From: Endotrypanum monterogeii
Taxonomy: Eukaryota; Euglenozoa; Kinetoplastea; Trypanosomatida; Trypanosomatidae
Assembly (NCBI GenBank): GCA_000333855.2
Contig: CM007324.1
Span: forward strand, 97,591-161,590
Length of the DNA: 64,000 nucleotides
Direction: 5' to 3'
In this document: positions 31,049-44,300 of the stretch, piece by piece
How the letters are laid out: every line of letters starts with the position of its first letter
Numbering within the stretch: the stretch's first letter is position 1
The notes under the pieces: model-generated
Databases searched by the model: none
What the model was told of the DNA's origin: nothing
What the model saw: the letters and a program-made list of their open reading frames with translations, nothing else
Translations under genes and position numbers: made by a program

Positions 31049-32975
31049 TGAGGGGAGAGGTGCAGTGAGGTCACATGCACGATAAGGTCGGCATGGAAGA
31101 GAGGGGGAGGAGGGGGAGGGGGCAATCGGGAATGTCCATGTTGGGTGCTTTGGAGATGTAACCGGTCTCTGTTCAGCTAAGGGGGGTAAGGCATGCGTAG
31201 GCGCTGAGATGGAAGAACAAACATACTGGAAGGAAAAACATGCATATGCCGCCCCCCCCTCCCCTAAGAAGATGCCTATAAATCTCGGTCCATCCCCTAC
31301 CCAAATATGTGCACGCACGCGTGCTTGAGAAAGAAAGGAGGTGAGGCCATGAGGTGTGTGTATGGGTAACATACCATGTCTTGACTTCTCATTTCATGAC
31401 ACACTAAATTTTTTAGCGGCATCAAGTCTCACTCAAACACCGATCTAGCATATGTCTGTTCTCAGATTAGGAAGAGGCGAAGGAAGACGCTCAGAGGTGT
31501 GTGTGTGTGTGTGTTTCCTGTGGAAATATGAAGCGATTTTTTTTTTCTTCTTCGTCATCGCATGTTTGAATAGAGAGGAAAAAAAAACGTAGGAATGGTG
31601 GAGGGGAGAGGGAGACGAACGAGATCGAAACAAAATACGCCACTGTCAAACACACACGAAGCTACAGACATACACACATATGAATACACCAATAATTATA
31701 CGTATCCTCGCTTCATCAGACAAACTGAAGGGAAGGACGAAAAAGAATCGCTCCGATGCAAGACACAAGAAGGGTGCAGATGTCGTACTTGACCGAGGGA
31801 TAGGGGGCATCGTGGGGGGCAGGGTGGGTGGGTGGGTGAGTATTGGTGCTACATAGACGAACACAAACGTACAAGCTGAGATCTCTCCCAGAAAAAAAAA
31901 AAAACAGCCACATAAAATGAAACCCATCCTCCTAACCCCTCCACCACTCGACACACACACACACATACAACTGACTCCAAGATCAACTGAGATGGTGGGT
32001 TTTGGGGCGGGACACGGAGTTACGTCACACACTACAGCGTAGAAGGCTACCGTACACACTCTTTTCCTTTGAATCGCCGCGTCTTTTTTTTTTTTTGGGG
32101 GGGGGGGAGGAGGGGGGGGGGGAAGAAAGAGTGAAATATATATGGGCGGCATGTACACACAATATGATCGAGCGCCTTCTTTCCCTCCCCCTCTTTGTAT
32201 GCACACACACACACACAAAGACATCTATATAGGCACATATAGATGGCCAAGCGAGTGGAATCGTTGAGAGGTGGTTTGGTGGGGAGGGGGGAGATGAATA
32301 TAAATAAATAAATAAATAAATATATATATATATATATATTGACGGAGCTCTTTTCTCTCTACACTACTCCCCCCTTCTTCCCTCCCTCCTAGGGCAAACT
32401 ATACAGAGAAGCACATAAAAAAAAAAAAAGAGTGAGTATACGACGCATTCCTGAGGGGAGAGAGGAATGAACGAATGCATAAAAGGGGGAGACGCCAATG
32501 TGACTACAAACTACATAAACGCACGCACCAGCGGGGGGAGGGAAAAAGAAAAAAAACAAGGGGGGGGGAGGGGAGAGAAACGCTCAAGGGGAGCATATTT
32601 TCCCCACGCACACAACACGATCGCATCTCGAAAAATCGACGCCACGGATATTTAAGAGCCAAAGGGGGGAGAGAAAAGCTAGACAGAGAAACACAACAAC
32701 GTCTTTATCCAAGTGAGCAAAAAAAAAAATAATACAAACGGCGATGTCACCCAAATGAGCATATGCTACGCAAACACATACACAGACACACATACTAGGG
32801 AAAAAAAAAGCGTAGGGGCGTTTGTTGAGCAAGATGCGGCGCTGTACGACAGGGTCGTGTGTGTGTGTGTATGTGTGTTGGGGAGGGGGGAGGGGAGAGC
32901 AACGAGACAACCAAGGGCTATCCACCGCAGCTACACCCCTCTTCTTTCTTCCCTTCCGACGCGTATACATCACTG
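30266..32975. other. Long intergenic spacer, 2.7 kb
   Basis: No gene seen. It holds (CA)n at 30697-30731, CA/TA/GA at 30995-31049, (TG)n near 31497-31515, C-run and G-run stretches, an AT array at 32297-32340, and poly-A and G-run segments at 32530-32580. ORFs over 150 residues here consist of translated simple repeats. Confidence 0.6.
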
Positions 32976-34064
32976 TTACTCCGTCGCCATCGATTCGTGC
33001 AGGTCGCGAATAATGGATCTGGCTTCCTCGTCATCGGGAATCACTTCCAGGGCCTTCGTTGCCGCCTCGAGCGCCGCCTCCAGCCGATCACCGTCGGCTA
33101 GGATGGCTGCCCTCGCCTTGAGCAGCGTCGCCGTCATTTCTTTCGCGGAGCTGCCGATCACATCAATTTCTTCCTGCGGCGGGTTATCTAGTGTTTCCGC
33201 AACAAAGGCCAACGCTGCCTCATCCCCTTGCATTTCACTAAGCAAGAACGCTTTTTCTCGGAAGGTGTTTGCCAGCGGATGCACTTCAATGCTGCGGTTC
33301 AGAAGCGACAGGATCTCAGTCTGGAGAGCAGCCCTACCAACTTCGTCCTTGTTTTCATCTGCGGTTCGGGCGAGCTGCTGCAGCACGCCGATCTGGCGCT
33401 CCAAGGCCTTGGCGTAGTGGGCGCACTTATGAAGCGCTGTATCGTAGGCCTCCCTTGCTTTCTCGTAGTTGCCGCAGGCAGCATGCACATCCCCAACAAC
33501 TAGCCACCCACAGTGGTCTCGGTCCCACCCAAGACGAACGGAAAGCTCCGCCGCCATCCGTGCCTGTGTCAGCACTTCCCCACTGGGCTGCTTCTCATCT
33601 AGCGATCTGAGTAGGAGATCTGCCAGGTACGCGTAGACGCGTGCAAAAGCTGACTTGGTTTGTTGCGTAGTGTCTCCAACGCCGCCATTGAGCTGGGGGT
33701 CCTGAGCTGCGAGGTAGGCTTGCACCTGCTCGAGCGCAATTTCTGCGCTACCCGATACCTCTGTCACCTTGAAGCGCATGAGGTCTGCCAAAACTTTTTG
33801 GTCGATTAGTTGATATTTGCTGGCAGCGATCGCAAACTGCTCCGCAGCGTCTTCAAAGTCTTGCATTTGCAGGGTGATCTCGGCTACAGAGTCGAGATAT
33901 GGCGCCAGAACAAACGGTGGCGCTCCCTCCGCTTTGAACGTGAAGACGCGCATCGCAGCGAGTAGGTAGTCACGATCCCAGAGGGCATATCCTTCACTAA
34001 TGGGCTTCTTGGAGTAGATCTTAGAGAGGGACTCCGTCCTCTTGCGACTCTGTGTCTCCGCCAT
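32976..34064 (-). CDS. TPR-repeat protein, 362 residues
   Basis: An all-alpha, Ala/Leu/Glu-rich protein with helix pairs at TPR spacing: FEDAAEQFAIAASKYQLID near 75-95, CGWLVVGDVHAACGNYEKAREAYDTALHKC near 190-220, and LEAALEAATKALEVIPDDEE near the C-terminus. It has no signal peptide, membrane segment or catalytic motif. TPR proteins act as scaffolds for partner proteins, so the specific role cannot be read from sequence. A basic N-terminus (MAETQSRKRTESLSKIYSKK) precedes the repeats. The start is supported by a short pyrimidine stretch and AG (CGTATCCTCCCGCAG) ending six bases upstream on the minus strand. It sits directly downstream of the giant lectin-like gene. Confidence 0.8.
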   Translation of the reverse strand: MAETQSRKRTESLSKIYSKKPISEGYALWDRDYLLAAMRVFTFKAEGAPPFVLAPYLDSVAEITLQMQDFEDAAEQFAIAASKYQLIDQKVLADLMRFKVTEVSGSAEIALEQVQAYLAAQDPQLNGGVGDTTQQTKSAFARVYAYLADLLLRSLDEKQPSGEVLTQARMAAELSVRLGWDRDHCGWLVVGDVHAACGNYEKAREAYDTALHKCAHYAKALERQIGVLQQLARTADENKDEVGRAALQTEILSLLNRSIEVHPLANTFREKAFLLSEMQGDEAALAFVAETLDNPPQEEIDVIGSSAKEMTATLLKARAAILADGDRLEAALEAATKALEVIPDDEEARSIIRDLHESMATE

Positions 34065-34816
34065 GTCGCCCTGCGGGAGGATACGATATCAGTTGGTGGT
34101 GGTGGTGGTGGTGGTGGCGGCGATTGCGCATCCCACAGTGACGGCTGCACAGTGGATGGTGGTGCAGTCTGCGTGAGCGCGTTGACCTTACACTCTCCTC
34201 GCGTGCCCGTCAATCTCACCAATGTGTGTTGTGTTTTCTTGGTTCAAGGACTCGATATATGTATATATATATAAATATATATGTATGTATATAATAGCAC
34301 ACACCGCGTCTTGTGGGGAGTGCACGAGTGTGTAGCGTGCACCGGGGGGCGGGGGGGGGAGAGAGAGAGAAAGGAGCCGGAGGAGAGATCAGATTGCAGT
34401 GGGCGATGTTGTGTACATGGGAGCGTGTATGAGAGAGAAACGGTTCTTCCTCCTTCCCCCCTCTACATATATATATAAATATATATATACCGCCTGCACA
34501 AAATCACTAGTTATCTTCTGAAGGGGAGTATATGTAGGAAGGCGCGAGGCTCTCCGCCCCCGCCCGGCCCCCAAACAACATACCCACCATTTCTCTTCCT
34601 CTGACCACCACCACATCACAGGGTGGCGTCACCTGAATGAGGGATGGCACAACGGCACTCGTTCCAACGCGTGGGCAGGGGCAAGAGGAACAGTTTGCAG
34701 TGTCCCTCCGGTTCATCTCTCGAAATTGAGGGAAGAAGGCGCGGTGAGGAGAAGGGACGAGAGAATGCGGGGTGGGAAACTACTGTGTTTTAGTTTGCAG
34801 CACACACACACACACA

Positions 34817-34859
<43 letters not shown>

Positions 34860-34890
34860 AAACATCCAACGCAGCAAACAAGAACAAAAA

Positions 34891-34922
<32 letters not shown>

Positions 34923-35349
34923 GTGGTGTGGGGAGGGTAGAGGACGTACGCTAGAACGACCAGGCGGACAGATGTGTACCCCGCTCGGCGCTTGGGATAA
35001 TTCCATATAAGGTATTTGACGTTAGGATGTGAAGGCGGTGTGGGAAAGGGACCAACCGCATGAGGAAAAAAAGAACACACGCACACAGACAGACAGAAAC
35101 GTGGAGGAAAAAAAACGAGATATTTTTAGACTACGATATATATATATATCGTCCACATAATCGAAATACGAGAATAAGCGCGGGGTACATCCCCTTTCCT
35201 TTTCTCCCCATCTTTTTTAAAATGGTCATCAAACATACAAATAGACACACACACAGACACACACAGACACACACACACACACACACAGAGACATCTGCAA
35301 CGATGAATGATTAGGTGTGGAATCCTTGGGAAAGAATACAAGTAGAAGT
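34065..35349. other. Intergenic spacer
   Basis: No gene seen. It holds (GGT)n near 34095-34120, AT arrays near 34253-34292 and 34466-34491, facing (CA)n and (TG)n arrays at 34799-34860 and 34894-34921, and (CA)n near 35245-35287 downstream of the giant gene. Confidence 0.65.
34799..34921. repeat. Opposed (CA)n and (TG)n arrays
   Basis: About 60 bases of CA, a unique spacer of about 33 bases, then 28 bases of TG. The arrays are complementary, so a long stem with a short loop is possible. Confidence 0.9.
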
Positions 35350-38300
35350 TCAGTTGCCATTCACGACCACCGGCGTCTCGGTCGGCTCCTCGTCGCGCTT
35401 TAGATATTTTTTGTAGACGTAGTAGGTGCCGAACCCCATGGCCACCGGGACGAGCAGCAGCAATATAATAGCCCACCACTGAACCCTCGGCCTGGTGTCG
35501 TTGTCGTCGGCGTCCGGGACCGGGTCTGGGATGAGTGTGGCGTGTGGAATGCTCAGGAAAAGACGTCGCCACAGTGCTTCTTGCGCGGGGGACGAGGGAA
35601 GTGCGGAGGACATGGTTGCGTTAGCGGTGTGCAGGTCGACTCCGTTGCGCAGCGTAAAATTTATAGTCAGCGAGCTCAACGACGCCGTGGCGATGCCCCC
35701 TGGACCTCGCACTAATGTCTCAAGAAGGGCCGGTCCGCTCACGTTCTTGCGCAGCAGCTGCACAGTGCGGTAGAGTAGGTCCGGTGCTGCGGACGGAGCG
35801 GACGCGTTCGTGACGTCGTCGACAAACGAATCTGCGCTGATGCTCACCACCAGCGCGTATGTCTGCAGCGGCGGCGCCGTTGTGTTTTCCATAATGGCCA
35901 CCTCAGCTCTCTGTAGACTGCCCACAGCAGACACGGAGCGTTGACGCGACTGCGGCGCGGGATTCTGAGGGGGAGTGACGAAGCCGGACAGGTGCAACTG
36001 AGCAATCACTACGGACGGGTCGACCCCCAGCGCGGCGGCTAGCGCCTCCTGGAAGCGTATCAGCGAGGCCGATGTGCAGCCGAGGTAAGGCGAGCTCGAG
36101 TCACTTCCCGGCACCAATAGGGCGGCGGCGGCGGTGGTGGTGGTATTGGTATTGGTTTCGATGGGACGGGCAAGCAGCTGCATGACCATGGATGCCTCTC
36201 GCATCCAGAGAAAGGGTGCCGAGGCAGACTGCATCGAGGCGTTTACGCCGACCGTGCTGATATTCGGCGCAACGATCGCGCGTAGGTACAGTGCACCAGA
36301 GGACAGCTGCGTGACGGGCGCTGTACTGCTCACGCTTGCACCGGTGGTCTCGACCACGGGATTATCCTGCGTCTGCACCCCTGGAGTGATGGCGGCGGCC
36401 CGCGCTATATCAGCGCTGTAGAAATACTTGCCGTCAAGGCTCAGGCAGACCACGATCGACTCGCCCATGCTGCGTGACCCCGCTGTTGCCGCGTCGGTTG
36501 CGAAACCGAGAATAGACTGACCGTTGATCGGGGCCATGGACACATTCTTGTAGCGTGTCCACAACTCGGCCGTCTGATTCACCCAGGCATGTTGCGACAA
36601 CACCGGGTTCATCTGCTCAAATTGCGCAACACGTTCGGCCGTCTGTGCCTTGCGCCACGCCTCCACGGCGGCCGTGTCGGCACTGGACCACATACCACCA
36701 TGCTGCATATTGATTAGAACGATGGGCATCGCCAGCGGGGACGAGGCGGTTGCCGAGGAGTCACTCCACGCATTTGCACCAGATGCTGTGGTGTTGTAGG
36801 AATGTGTGAAGTTCTCTGGCAACGCTGCAACACCGTCGCAGCGTGCACCGTACCGACTCGTGCGGAGAAGGGCCACCGCTGCGGCCACTGAGGGCACATT
36901 GGTCGATGTTTCCGTTGAAGCAGGCAGAAGTCGCCCGCTCGTTGCGCCGATGCCGTGTCCAAGAAAGGTGCTCGTCGATGCATAGATGTACGTTGGTGGC
37001 CGTGTCGAGTAGTCTATCCTGCCTGTCTGGTCCGCACGGCTATGCGTCACGACCTGGGGTGAGGTGACGATGCCGGAGTCCGCTTCGGTGCTTGTGTAGA
37101 GATACTGCACGCGCACCGACGTGGCTGTGGCATCTTCAGCAGACCACTCCAGCTGTCTCGGTGTGGGAGCCACTGCAGTTGTGCGATTGCACGAGAGTGA
37201 TGTAATGACTGGCGGCACGACGACGACCGCGAGCGCACGCGACGGCGTCCGCCCCACTGCCTGGAAGCTCAGGCCACCATCGACGCTGTAGCACAGCGCA
37301 TACGGTCGCAGGAGATCATGGTGTCGCGTGTTGGCGGCGGTCCTCTTCACGGCGGTTGAGGCCGCCGGTGCGACGAGCGAGGAATTCCGCTCGACGCGGC
37401 TCACGTATGCGGCACCCACGCGCAGTACACCTTCGTGGGCATTGTACCAGGGGGCTGTAAGCAGCAAGCCATCCCCGCTGCTGGCACGAGATGGGGATAC
37501 CGATACCAGTGGCATACCTGTAACAGGGTCCCAAGCTTCCGGCACCGCCGCACAGCCATTTGACCACGTCCACAAATCCTTGCCGGTGTCCTTTGTATCC
37601 CTCACTGAAGAGGATGACGCCGTGGCGTCACGAATAGCCCCACGACGCGTCACCGTCAGTGGATACCACGGGGCAAACGCGAGGAGCAATGGCATGCGGC
37701 GCACGCCTACGGCAGTGCCAGTCACGGGGAGCTCGGCGTTACCACTCTGCGAGATGGCCACGACGGTGTTGTTTTTGCTCGAGAAGATACCGCCACTGAC
37801 AGAGTTAATGGTCCAGTTGCGCGAAATGCGCAGCCGCAGTGGTGTGGCAGTGTAGGTGGCAGTGAAAGAACCATGGGGACTGCCGCCGTCCACGTTGCTC
37901 GACGTGTAGGGCAGGTCGTGTCGAATACACAGGGCGTACAGTCCCTCGGGTGCGTAGCGCAGACCCATCGGCAGCTGCATGGCACGCACCACAGAGGACA
38001 CATCTTCGCCCACTGCCTCCATCGCGCCCCATGCAGCGGGCTGCAGGGTAGAAATGTCGAACAAGTAGAGGGTATCCACTGCTGCCGTGTCGCTGCACTC
38101 CGCCACGCTCAGCGGCACAAGGCGCATGCGCACTCCATCTTGTACACCAGCGCTGCATCGCCCTGGAGCCGTCGGGGCTAAGAGGCCAACGTCCTGCTGC
38201 CGCACTTCGAGCTCCTGCTGCTGTGTGTCGCCGTAGCATTGGAGGGACCACGGCACCACCGTCACGGTAACATTGGTCGAAATATTTGGCTGACGGTTGT

Positions 38301-41300
38301 CGAAGAAGAAGGTGAGCGGCAGTGCCTGTTGAGTCCCGTCGGCGGGGGCAGAGCCAGAGGGGCCCGCCTCGGCAAACGACGCAGCAGTCCATGAGGCGGG
38401 CAGGTGCAGTAGTCCGTCGGTGGCGAATCCGTTGTTACCAAAGAAGCCATTCCACAGCATTGATGCTGTCAGCTGCCCGAGGTCAGCTTGCACGTGCGCT
38501 TCCGAATATTCTCTTGCCGCGGTCGAAAAGAGGGACAGTGAGCTGGGGTCGACGAAGCGCGTGTCGATGAGTTGGCGCGTTGTGCTCGTTTGTGCGTAGA
38601 CGCGCATCGCATTTGTCGTCCGAAGTGGTGGTACCGACACTGTGGCAGTTTTTGAGTCCTGTTGAACGCCCTCACCGATCTCGTCGTCTTCGGTGTCGAG
38701 TGTGACGCGCAGGGTGGGGGCCCAGTCTTCTGTGAAGTGCACAATGCCTACAGAGAGGTAGTGTCGTCCACCATCCACCGAGAAGCAGACGGAGCCACGA
38801 GAGTTGAGCGTGAACGGCGGGGCGTCGGGGTCGCTGTAGCTCGGCAGCACAGCCATGAGTGTTCCCTCTAGACCTTCTGCTGACGATAACTGGTCCAGTT
38901 CGGACGGCGGCAGCGACGAGACGGTGATGTTGTTCGCGCCGAAGGTGAGTTGCATACCCGCGTAGGAGGACACGTAGGGCGACGTGGCATCGGCGGGTTC
39001 AGGTGACTCTGGGGATCGGTAGCAGGGTCGGCCAACGTAAAAGCGTGTCAGGGAAAGCATCGACATGGCGAACGGGCTCAGTTGCAAACGACGGAGAAAT
39101 TCATCTTCGGGGCTGCTGGCGAGCGGCTCGGCCGTCCCTCGTACGCTTGCCGTCGAGTTAAGCAGCACTGGGAGCAACAGATCTTCCATGGCGCTACGGC
39201 GCAGGACCACATGCTCGATCGAGTCCGCCTGCATCGCATCGGTCGGCGTCCATCCGTGCAGAGACACCTGGCGCACCCGCACAGGCATCACATGGTAGTA
39301 CATTCCAGAGGCTACAAAAACTGACACTGCGGTCGCGGCTGCCTCTGCGTCCCGAAGGCACATATGTAGCCGCTGCATTGTGATGTTACCAGTCTGGAGA
39401 TTTGTGAGGGTCAGCACGTTCGAGGAGGTGATCGTCAGAGGCGGAATGCCGTGTGAGTTGTAGCTGCAGTCCTCCGAAAACAGGACTTGTGTGCCGGGCG
39501 AGAGTGGGCTGTCTGCGTTCTTCCGGCCGAAGCTGCGAACACCACTCGACGACGCGGTCGCTGTTGCGGGCGGCGACGACATCGGCGCTGTAGAGGTGCC
39601 GGTGACCGGCCTCGCCTTGATCAGCTCGGTGAGGTCGACGCTGCCGCGACTGTTCTGAGGGACCATGAGAGTAGTGAGGAGAATCCTCTCCAGAAAATTG
39701 CGCTGCTTCGTTTCCGTGTCAGTGCGCAGGCGCGACGGAAGGACTCGCAGAGCCAGGCTTGTCTTGAAGTACGTGGTGCCGCCATCCGTTGAGATACACG
39801 CGGCAACGCCGCCGGCACCACTCGTGGCCTCCTCTGATGCTACAATGTGCGTACTCGGAACGAGGAACAAGCCGCTGTCATCTTCGATGATGAGGGGGTC
39901 GGTGTAGAGGCGGGTGTTGGCCAGCGATTGCACGGTGGCAATGTGTTCGAGGTAGACGTCCACGTCGCTCGAGGAAACGTTTTGTATCTCGCTTCTATCG
40001 ACGTCCTTGTTTTCATTTTGTGAGGAGGAGGATGCCGGTGGCGACATCCTCTCCTCGCATCGGGCGCCGAACCGTAGCCGATGGTTACGCTCAATACCGT
40101 AACCGTTCAGGTACACTGCCTGGCTGCTATCCTGTGCGTAGAGTATCAGCGTGGTATTGCCGCCAATGGGCATGCCTGCCACGTGGTCAACTTCGGCGCT
40201 GGTTGTGGCCTTTACGTCCGCCTTGTACGCTGGGAACGGCGCTGTCGTGTTGCTGGGGTCGTCCGCCCTCACGCGGAATCCTGTCGGCACGGCGTGCGTG
40301 TACTGCAGCTGCAACATCGGATAGACCGGCTCGCGCCACCGTTCCGGACCCGTCTCGAGACACATAATCCACGGCTCCGTCAGATCCGGGATGATGCTCG
40401 GCGTTCCACGCTCGCCATCGCCTCCAGCGGGCCTACTCAGCTCATATGGCAGTGCCAGTAGACCGTTATCTACAACATAGGGTCCACGCATGACGCTGTC
40501 CGGCACAGCTTCTGCATCCACGAAGCAAGGGTTCTCATCATTGTCCAGCGGCTTCACAAACATGACTCGCCGGTGATTCCTGCAAGGCACCAACTCCCTC
40601 TCCCCCCCCTCCGCCGCGCGGCTGGAACTGCTTCTGTTCCCTGAGGCTGATAGACACCACAGGGCGAGCGATACCGGTCGACCAGCCGCGCCGACAATGT
40701 TTATCGTATTCTCCTCGCCGGTATTCCAATCCAGGGCCACCTTACTCGGCGCCAGCGTCCCCACCTGTACCACATCTTCGCTTCCATCCGCGGGAAAGTA
40801 GGCGTACGCGGTGGGGTGGCGCACATGGGGCTCCACGTCCAGCGAAATGAGTGGTGCAACGCGCCAGTGAAGGTGCTCCTGGGGCTGGAAGCACAGCACA
40901 AGCGTTGCAGGGGCCGCCAGCGAGCGAATAAAGCTCTGAGAGAGGGTGATGACATACGCCTTCGTGATAAGGCCGTGCTCACCGTCCTCTTTGTCGCTGC
41001 TCACGGGGGACAGCGTCGGGAACTCGTCTAGCACGCGAATATCGGGCAGCACCGCACCACCACTGTCGCTCGTTGCGACCATCGGCTCGCTACACCGCAG
41101 GGCTGAGGTGTGAAAGCGTACGAGCGTGCGATGCGTCAGAAACGAGCCCGAGATGGGCAGCGTCCACTCCTGGCCATGTTTCACTGTCACACTCGTCGTG
41201 TGGTTAAGCGCTGAGATGCTGTACATTGCTTCTATTAATACAACACGTAGCTCGTGCATGGTGAAGAACTCCAGCGCCGCCTCGATACCCTCATCAGCGG

Positions 41301-44300
41301 AGGCGAGCGTCGGGTACAGTGCGCTGGCGCACAGCTTGTACGTGTCGGCTGTCGTGAGCCACCGCGGTAGAAGCACGGCGGAGCCATTGACGGCGGAGAA
41401 GGAGGCGTTGCCAAACACCAAGAGACTTTGCTTCAAGAAGCTATTCTTCACAGCTCGGCATGGGAGTCCTTCGGGAGTGAGAAACATGTACAGTGGGGTG
41501 CCCATGGCCTGGGCGACATCAACGATGGGCCCGATCAGTTGCATTGGGAACCATCGCCCATACACAGCGTGCTGCGTCGGAAGTGTCAACACCGTGGTCA
41601 CTTGACTGTGGAGGTTTCGGTCGTCTTCCGTTGCGAAGCCGTCGACAGCTGGGATGACCAGTCTGTATGACAGACCTGTCGAGGCGTAAGGCGTCACTGC
41701 TTCGTTGTCGCTGTCGCCATCGCTTTTTGAGAACCGCACGCACCACTGGAAGCGATCCACATAGGTGCCGCTGTGGACTCGGCTGTCGGCGCCGATGCGG
41801 GCCGTCTCCGCCGGCCGCAGCGCGATGAACCAGCTCGACAACGACGTCTGCGGGTCCACATACCGCGTGGACTCTGCATAAAGCGTGCTTCCCGCGTTCC
41901 CCTGGTCGGTCTCCATCCGCGCCGTGGTGGTCGTGTGGGAGGGGACGGCTGACAACGGCACATGCGTTCGCCACAGATAGCTCGAGACGTTGTTGCAGTC
42001 AAGGGCGGGTATGAGCCACGTATTCTCGTCATCGAGACCGAACCCCTCTACAAGGAGGTCCATGGTACTCGCATACACAACTGTAGCTACCGACGGCGGT
42101 GACGAGGAGGGGCCGCCGTTGTACGGGGGCATGTGTGCCGTCGCTCGCGCCAGGAGCGAGGCGTCGCTCGGTAAATTTCGGATCGCCATCACACGTGGCG
42201 GCTCGACAACAAGCTTGAAGTTGGTGAGAAACACAAGGGTGGCTGTCCCAGGGGCGTACAAGCACACGTTCAGCGGCGTCCGTGCCTCGCCTGCCGTCGC
42301 AGTGCTGCCACCGAAGAGGCGCTGTGCCGCCGACTTGCTGAGGAGGTCGCTGTGCTTCAAGACAGCGAAGACGCCTGGCTGACACGCGCGCTCCGCCTCG
42401 AGGCCGCAGTGGTCGTGCCCGTCGTTCGTTACCTTCCTGGCCCAATAACTGCTTGGGAGATCATAGGGGGAAATCAATGAAATGTTTAGCACGCTCTGCT
42501 GCTCTACGAGGTTGGCGCTGGCGTGGGTGCTGCCGACTGGGACGCCGTGGCAGAGTTCCGAGGAGAGGAACATTGTTGTGTCTGGCCGGATGCCATAGCC
42601 GGTGAGGGGCAGCACAACATCGCGGCTCCCCTCGGCGAGACGGATCAGTGTTGCCCCAGCAGGATTGGGTGGCGTCGCAGCGGCGGCGGCGGCGGCGCTG
42701 TAGTGTCCCATGTAGAGAAGTTCAATCGGGCGGACGTCCAACGTGGTGTTGACGATCGGGATGAAGAGGCGGTCCTGCGGCACCGGCTCATTGCTGCCAC
42801 TGGTCACGCCGGTGGAGAATGCCGGTGGGACCGAGAGACAGAGCTGCATGCGGCGGGGCGAGGGCCACTTCATAAAAGCAGGCGGGATGATCATGCCGGT
42901 CTGCGCCATCTCGACATTCACGTCCGAGGCGCGGCTCTCACCACCTGCCGCACAGGCGCCTCGACCAACGTCTGCGGTCAGCAGCCCGAGCCCGCGCGAC
43001 GCGTAGAACAAATTTGTGTTGGAGCACTGCACCGCTGTTTCGTCAGGCGTCCCGCTGCTCGGAAGCATGACAGCAAAGAAAACCTCTGCGCTCTGCAGCG
43101 TCGCCGTGGACCAGAGACGCACATCGAAGCCGCGCAACCACAGCACGCCGGCAAAGCCCGTGTTGAGGTTCAAGTGTGTTGTCGAGGCATCCGTTGCCCT
43201 CGCCTCTGCCTCCAAGGCAGCAGCATCGCTCACGGTGAAAGGCGTCCTTACGCCCACAAAAAAGCTGTCAACGCGCTGACGGTGCACTGTGATCCTCAGC
43301 GCTGGTCGGCTTAGGGGGAGAAAGGGGCTGAGGGGGCTGTGCGCGATGCACACATACCACGTCTGCTGCATGGCGCCGGGGTCGTCCGTGCGGGTCGGGT
43401 GGTGGCCCCAGAGGCCTGTGTGGTTTAGATTGAGTTGCATGTACGCCATCGTCGCTGTGGTTGTTTCGTTACCGCTTCCCTCCACGGTCATGGTTACCGT
43501 GCTCAGCGGCACCATCGTATCGAGGTGGAGAGGCCATGAAGATGCCTCCGCTGGGCCGTCACGTGGTAGCGGTTGCCAGCGGTTGCATCCATTAGGGTCT
43601 TGCGAGAGAAGTGCCATCATGCCGCGCTCGACGTCGTGACCATCGAGGAGAATGGTTGGGGAGCTGTACTGAGGGATGTGCAGATGAGCAGTAGATGGGG
43701 AAGCTGCTGAGGGCGACGGCGGTGACATTGGATTCGCTGGGTCGAAGGGGTAGTGGGTGCGTAGATGATAGTGTGCCCTGCGTTTGTGTGTCGGAGGGGC
43801 AGGTACGAGGGTAACCCGATGTGAGCCTGCAGCTGAGGAGGAGGGAGGGCGAAGGCCGTCGGCGGACCGCGTTGGGTAATGGCGGAGCCAGCGAGGTGGC
43901 AGTGCCCACAAACCCTTCGCAGACACAGGTGGCGGCACCAGGTGCGCCTTGAGACCTGGGACGGCGGTGTAGGTGCGTATTGCCGCACCGGTGGGGCTCA
44001 CCGAACCCCGGGCTGCGAGTCGCTTGGCGATGGACAGGAGGGTGCTTGCTGTTGCATTACCCGCCACGCCGTCGCTGTCCACGGTGTTTCCCCAGAGCGC
44101 TAGGAGACGGCGTGATGCCGTGGCCGTATCCGAAGCGTTAATCGCGTGTGTCACAGGCGGCTTCTCTACAGCGACACAGACGAAGTACTCAGCAGGGGGT
44201 TGGGAGTGAGCCAGAACATCTGGCACCTCGGACGTGTTGTAGATGGGGTCGAGGGAGGGAAGGTGCGCCGCGTAAACACCAGCGTCCTGGTAGCTGAAGA